This document shows positions 60,250 through 64,000 of a DNA stretch of 64,000 nt, in pieces. How positions within the stretch are numbered: position 1 is the stretch's first letter; each line of letters opens with the position of its first letter. Made by a program: the position numbers and the translations under genes. The notes below the pieces were generated by a model. It worked only from the letters and a program-made list of their open reading frames with translations, did not search any database and was not told the DNA's origin. The stretch is from Nemania diffusa (taxonomy: Eukaryota > Ascomycota > Sordariomycetes > Xylariales > Xylariaceae). The DNA is taken from the NCBI GenBank assembly GCA_038501195.1, contig JBBPUQ010000001.1, forward strand, positions 992,001 through 1,056,000. Direction: 5' to 3'.

Positions 60250-60375
60250 GGACTGATCTATTTGACCTAGTTGGCCTGGTTGACCTGACTAGACCTGACT
60301 GACCTAACCGATCTAACCGATCTGACTGCCTTGACTGATTTGACTGACTTGACTGACCTAGTTGATTTAACTGAG
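60250..60375 (+). repeat. Degenerate short tandem repeat of TGACCTGACT type
   Basis: About 12 imperfect units near 10 bp (GACCTAGTTG, GACCTGACTA, CCGATCTAAC, TTGACTGATT). Non-coding, between the minisatellite and the Nudix gene. Confidence 0.75.
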
Positions 60376-60600
60376 CTTAACAAGGTCAGTTATGTCAGCC
60401 AGCCTACATGTTAATTATATACTTAATTTATTCATTTATTTATATATGTATAATTATGATTACGTTGAATGTTATATTTTATGTTTTATAAGGAATATAG
60501 ATCGCTTACTGTTGGTATTTTTGCTTCTGAAAACGGAAAAGTAAAAACAAAATAGTTTTGTCGGTATATGTACGTATGGCCCTCCCTACTCCCTAGCCAT

Positions 60601-60871
60601 CCGAAGAATTTGCGCCAATCGCATCCTGTATGGGCCTCATCGATGGACAGGGGTGACCGATGAGGTAGTGGCTTGAGCTGATTGGATGCTCTCTTTCCGC
60701 TGTCGCCGAGTGCGCCCGACTTTAGCCATATACATTACTTCTGCTACATACAAACAGAGAGCCGAGTTCTAATCAAGTCGACGAAGTAAGGCAACCAGAT
60801 GGGCTAGTATGAACATTCTGTATCCCTTCTTGCTCTATTTTCGGCTGATTTTCCTTGAACGCCCTAGGAAA
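60601..60871 (+). promoter_or_regulatory. Putative promoter of the Nudix gene with inverted CCAAT boxes
   Basis: CCAAT at 60615-60619 and its inverse ATTGG at 60681-60685 lie about 190-255 bases before the start codon. They are followed by related words (CGCATC and GGATGC). Such spacing would suit the CCAAT-binding complex, but both pentamers could be chance. Confidence 0.3.
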
Positions 60872-61867
60872 ATGGCGCCGAGTTTCTTGGAAATCGTGGA
60901 CAAGATTGACAGGTACGAGTACAGCCACAAGCGTCCAGATGAGAAGAGATGTTGACCCTAAGGAAGCTTTCCATACTATGCAAAAGACCCTGTGGCCTAC
61001 AAGGAGTTCATGAAAGACTACTTCTACTTCACTATCGATGGGTACTCCAAGCCCTTGGGATACGTTCACCACTCTATCATTGAGAGAGTCGACTGGCCTG
61101 ACTATTGGACCATCGATTCCGAAGCCCGGACCTTACACCTCTGCGTTCCAAATGGTCCAAATGCCTTCGAGGAGCGATCCAAACTCGTAGATGCCACAAT
61201 CTGGATCGCGCAGAAGCAAAGGAAAATCCCAGAGCTGGGCTGGAGAGGAGACGCGGCTCCCGTCTACACGCCTGAAGGCGAGCACGTCTTCAACATGAAC
61301 GACGTAGGAAGTCAGCTCTTTGGCATCATCTCATTTGGCGTGCACTTGATTGCATGGGAGACCACGGCGCAAGGCAGGCAATACTGGCTTCAGAGGCGAT
61401 CGATGAAGAAGCGTATGCATCCCGGGAAGCTCGACACAATGGCTGGCGGGGGTTTGAAGCTCGGCGAGAGACCCCTTGATGCGATGGCCAGAGAAACGTT
61501 TGAAGAAGCCAACATCCCGACGGAATTTTCCTTGTCCCATCTGAAGCCTTGCGGGGTGATCTCTTATCATCTCGACTACAGCTTCTTGAATAATCCGCTC
61601 TCCATACCGCATGTCTTGCATGTCTTCGAAATGGAATTGCCCGCGGATCTTATCCCAAACCCCAACGATGGCGAGGTGTCTAGTTTTCTCAGCATGAGCG
61701 AGGCGGAAGTCATAGATGCATTGTTCAAAGACGATTTCAAACCGATTGTAGGCATACAATGGGTGGCGCATTTTTGTCGGAACGGAATATTGAACCCAGA
61801 GAATGAGCCAAAATTTCTCGAGATATCATCAAGAGTACATAGAAACCTTGCTACCTTTGTGGTCTAG
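60872..61867 (+). CDS. Nudix hydrolase with DUF4743-type N-domain (thiamin pyrophosphokinase-related)
   Basis: Two exons, join(60872..60912, 60967..61867), 313 residues. The N-terminal domain (FPYYAKDPVAYKEFM, LGYVHHSIIERVDWPDYW) is the one paired with Nudix domains in Tnr3 and plant NUDX20/24. Relatives of these hydrolyse damaged thiamin diphosphate analogues, so metabolite repair is the likely role. The Nudix box is GERPLDAMARETFEEA near residue 180, with the metal-binding Glu residues present (REtxEE). Further C-terminal, VLHVFEMELP and VSSFLSMSEAEV fit the fold. Exon 1 encodes APSFLEIVDKIDS; the 54-nt intron has donor GTACGA and acceptor GGAAG. Start context AAAATGG is good. There is no thiamin-pyrophosphokinase catalytic domain after it, so it is a stand-alone Nudix protein. 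Confidence 0.9.
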
Positions 61868-61973
61868 GACACACAGACTTAGAGCGATACCTGACAATGA
61901 ATCTGGTTGACAAAAGATCTTTTTTTTGTGCTGTACTTGAATCCTATGGTAGCGTTGGCCGACATAGTCCCCC
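61868..61973. other. Short 3' flank of the Nudix gene
   Basis: Non-coding spacer leading into the TCATCG minisatellite. A 122-codon open frame from 61897 is only the translation of the repeat. Confidence 0.5.
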
Positions 61974-62134
61974 GCTCATCGCTCTTGGACCCCTGCTTAT
62001 CGCTCTGCTCATCGCTCTGCTCATCGCTCTGCTCATCGCTCTGCTCATCGTTTTGCCCATCGCTCTACTCATCGCTCTACCCATCGCTTTACTCATCGCT
62101 TTACTCATCGCTCCACTCATCGCTCTATTCATCG
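61974..62134 (+). repeat. 12-bp minisatellite (GCTCATCGCTCT-type), about 13 copies
   Basis: The left half is perfect (GCTCATCGCTCT repeated); the right half varies at C/T positions (CTACTCATCG, TTTACTCATCG, CCACTCATCG). It is followed to about 62270 by scattered ATCG, TCGAC and TCATCG words. It produces long Leu/Ile/Ala open frames on one strand and Met/Ser/Arg/Ala ones on the other, which I treat as artefacts. Confidence 0.92.
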
Positions 62135-62406
62135 TTCCTATATCCCTAGTCATTGCCCCCCCTATCGACCTCTTGATCGCTTATCGACCTTTTGATCGCT
62201 CGTCGACGTCCCTTTTGATAGACTCATCGCTGGTCGACTTGCTCGTCGATGGCTTCATCGTCTAGATATTCATCGATGAACTTGGTCATACACGACTTTC
62301 ACTTTGAGGTTTGAATGAGCCTCACGTCCAATATGAGACAGCTGAAAATGTATAAGTGAGGCCAGTACGGTCGTTAAAGTTGCAACACGAAGACTCATCA
62401 GTAAAC

Positions 62407-62902
62407 ATGAAATACAATCTTTGTTGTGCTCTCTGCTCGTTATTCAACAAGAGTCCACAATCCTCGAGCAGCCAAGGTCAGCAATCAGCCATGCAGACAA
62501 CTCAGCAGTCTACCCAACCTCAAAACGAGAGCCTTTCCGCCCGTGACCCCCAGAGTGACCCCCAGCAGAGCCCCATCGGTGTTTACACTGATGCCAGGAC
62601 GGGAAACCCGCACACTCTCACTGTCGACGACCAGTCAATTGCCGCCTCGGCTAGGCTCTACTCAAGTCTTATCGCCTGTAACGGTAGGATGACCCACAGC
62701 CAATGAGGGTTGATCAGCGTGTGGCGTATCTAATGTGCAATGGGCAGATTTCTCGGCTGAGCTTTACGGTGCTACTACTAGCAGCTCAATGCGAAGTGGG
62801 ATGGGTAGGTCATCTTCGCTTGCCGCAATGCGCTCCGCATCTTCTGGACGGAAGGATTCGCTCCCTGATTCATCTTCTGCGTCTGTGATTCGCCGCAAGT
62901 AA
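62407..62902 (+). CDS. Hypothetical small Ser/Gln-rich protein, 143 residues
   Basis: Two exons, join(62407..62683, 62748..62902). I do not recognise it. The N-terminus MKYNLCCALCSLFNK has a Cys cluster that could be lipidated. A Gln/Ser/Pro-rich stretch follows (SSSSQGQQSAMQTTQQ), then a more conserved-looking segment, GVYTDARTGNPHTLTVDDQS, and a Ser-rich basic end (SMRSGMGRSSSLAAMRSASS). The 64-nt intron has donor GTAGGA and acceptor GGCAG. It is supported because the frame after the acceptor gives a coherent Ser-rich tail ending in RRK-stop and the total is a whole number of codons. No transcript evidence is available, so the model is tentative. Confidence 0.55.
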
Positions 62903-63333
62903 TTTCTTCATCAGTCACATCGCGGAGTGGTATGCATGATCTTGAGCGGGAAAGGCGCTATTGGCTGAGGAAACTTGGGTGGTGTGATCAACTCGAAATT
63001 CCATCCTCCATAGTGGTCAATGGCTGGGGGAGTTGGACATACACAGACAACTAGTTTAATCAGTGTCCAATAGAGCAAAAGACTTATTAACCCACACCTA
63101 TCTTATTGAAAGTGCAGTAAAGTGCAATAAAGTGCAATAAAGTGTAGTTTTGAGTGGTTGAGAAACAATTGGAAATGCTTGATATCTTTGGCTCTTCACC
63201 CATCAAAGAATTTCGAGCTCTCTCTCGACCTAATGCCACCAAAAGTTTCAGTTCTCATTTTCAGATTCAACAGCAATCCAAATTATTGCCAACTTTGTGA
63301 TCAGGTCACTCTTTCAGTGAAAATTCTGAAACG
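62903..63333. other. Intergenic region with a 10-bp tandem repeat
   Basis: Non-coding; holds the promoter of the dioxygenase gene. Four tandem copies of AAAGTGCAAT-type 10-mers lie at 63109-63148 (AAAGTGCAGT, AAAGTGCAAT twice, AAAGTGTAGT), about 190 bases before that start codon. Confidence 0.7.
63109..63148 (+). repeat. Four 10-bp direct repeats upstream of the dioxygenase gene
   Basis: AAAGTGCAGT, AAAGTGCAAT, AAAGTGCAAT and AAAGTGTAGT in perfect 10-bp phase. The position suits either a simple repeat or a helically phased binding-site array. Confidence 0.85.
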
Positions 63334-64000
63334 ATGGCTCCCATCATGTTCGACGATGGTGCTTCGGTCCAAAACATCGCAGCCGCCCACTATTGGAAGC
63401 CTGAGACTAGCAGGCTCGGGATGACCGGAGACATGGTCTGGGACGGTCGTAATTTGGACTCCTCCCAGTACACCTATAAGCTTACCGAGGCTGAAATCGC
63501 GGAAATCGAACAAGCCCTGGATGTCTTCAAAGGTTCGCAGATGAAGTCCGGCCCGTGCCCGATTCTTTGCTGCAACTCACTACGTCACTAACAAAAAGTA
63601 CGTAAACAGGATATGGCCTCGACGGACCCGAAATTAGCCCGACCAACTTTCCACTTCCATCGCTGGGCAAGAAATTGCATGACTTCGCCCATGTCGTTCA
63701 CGCGGGAAGAGGATTCGTCGTCCTCGCCGGCCTCAACCCACAGAAGTATACCGTGGAGGACAATGCGCTGCTCTTTCTCGGAGTGTCCTCGTACATCGGC
63801 GAGGAGCGCGGCATGCAAGACAATACGGGCAGCATGATGGGTATTGCGTCCGCGCGGGCAAGAAAATAGGGTGGCCTACTAATGGTGTTTGCAGTACACG
63901 TTCAAGATCTCCGAAAGAATTCCCAGAAGGGGGCTCCGCTTAAGTCTTCAAACAAAGCAACGGTAATGAAACATCCTTAAGGACAACGTGGAGGGCTGTG
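63334..64000 (+). CDS. TauD/TfdA-family 2-oxoglutarate dioxygenase, 5' part only
   Basis: Exons 63334..63532, 63610..63840 and 63895..63962; a further donor (GTAATG at 63963) leads out of the window, so the gene is cut by the edge. 166 residues are visible. The family contains Fe(II)/2-oxoglutarate oxygenases, in fungi often acting on taurine-like or secondary-metabolite substrates. Matching parts are YKLTEAEIAEIEQALDVFKG, GPEISPTNFPLPSLGKKL, HVVHAGRGFVVLAGL, and VSSYIGEERGMQDNTG. The HxD...H iron site should lie beyond the edge (expected soon after KSSNKAT). Introns of 77 and 54 nt have CACTAAC and TACTAAT branch sites. Start ACGATGG. If the last donor were not used, the frame would stop eight codons later. 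Confidence 0.85.

Noticed and set aside
59873..62134. CRISPR-like array
   Set aside because: Contiguous tandem repeats without unique spacers, in a fungal genome.
61897..62265. 122-codon Leu/Ile/Ala-rich open frame
   Set aside because: It is the direct translation of the 12-bp minisatellite; the 12-bp period guarantees an open frame.

Overview
The window looks like nuclear DNA of a filamentous ascomycete (Pezizomycotina). Genes are dense and carry short spliceosomal introns (51-129 nt, GTRAGT-like donors, CTNAC/CTRAY branch sites). A HET-domain gene, a Zn2Cys6-type regulator and repeats with massive C-to-T/G-to-A decay (repeat-induced point mutation, RIP) all fit. I cannot name the species from the sequence. 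Gene models below were joined by hand from reading frame, splice signals and family knowledge; each joined model keeps a whole number of codons.

Left arm (1-16.7 kb) is ordinary gene-rich DNA: TAM41 (mitochondrial CDP-DAG synthase, minus), MAD1 (spindle checkpoint, plus), SYP1 (F-BAR/muHD endocytic adaptor, minus), a Csk1-like protein kinase (plus), a tail-anchored P-loop sulfotransferase-like protein (minus) and an unknown 340-residue protein (plus). TAM41/MAD1 and SYP1/kinase are divergent pairs; MAD1/SYP1 and kinase/sulfotransferase are convergent. The core housekeeping genes lie furthest from the repeats.

At 16,763-20,740 sits a decayed hAT-type DNA transposon with 24-bp terminal inverted repeats and an exact 8-bp target duplication (AGTAAAGG). 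A proline-iminopeptidase-like hydrolase and a divergent hexokinase follow.

From about 24.74 to 49.65 kb is a gene-free, extremely A+T-rich block. It is not featureless. It holds two LTR retroelements that can still be delimited: 25,794-33,230 (200-bp LTRs, 5-bp duplication ATAAT) and 39,110-45,878 (about 251-bp LTRs, TAAA/ATAAA). Both lie in still more degraded DNA that also has a 94-bp tandem duplication. It is a RIP-made AT isochore or heterochromatin block and a possible, unproven, centromere core.

Right arm (49.7-64 kb) is accessory-type: a secreted beta-propeller protein, a TA-flanked foldback MITE, a Zn2Cys6-regulator pseudogene, a HET-domain protein, a five-exon Zn-cluster regulator, a Nudix hydrolase, a small Ser-rich protein and the 5' part of a TauD-like dioxygenase that runs off the edge. 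A 220-265-bp dispersed repeat occurs on each side of the AT block (after the hexokinase and directly after the HET stop codon). Several minisatellites rich in TCATCG words surround the Nudix gene.
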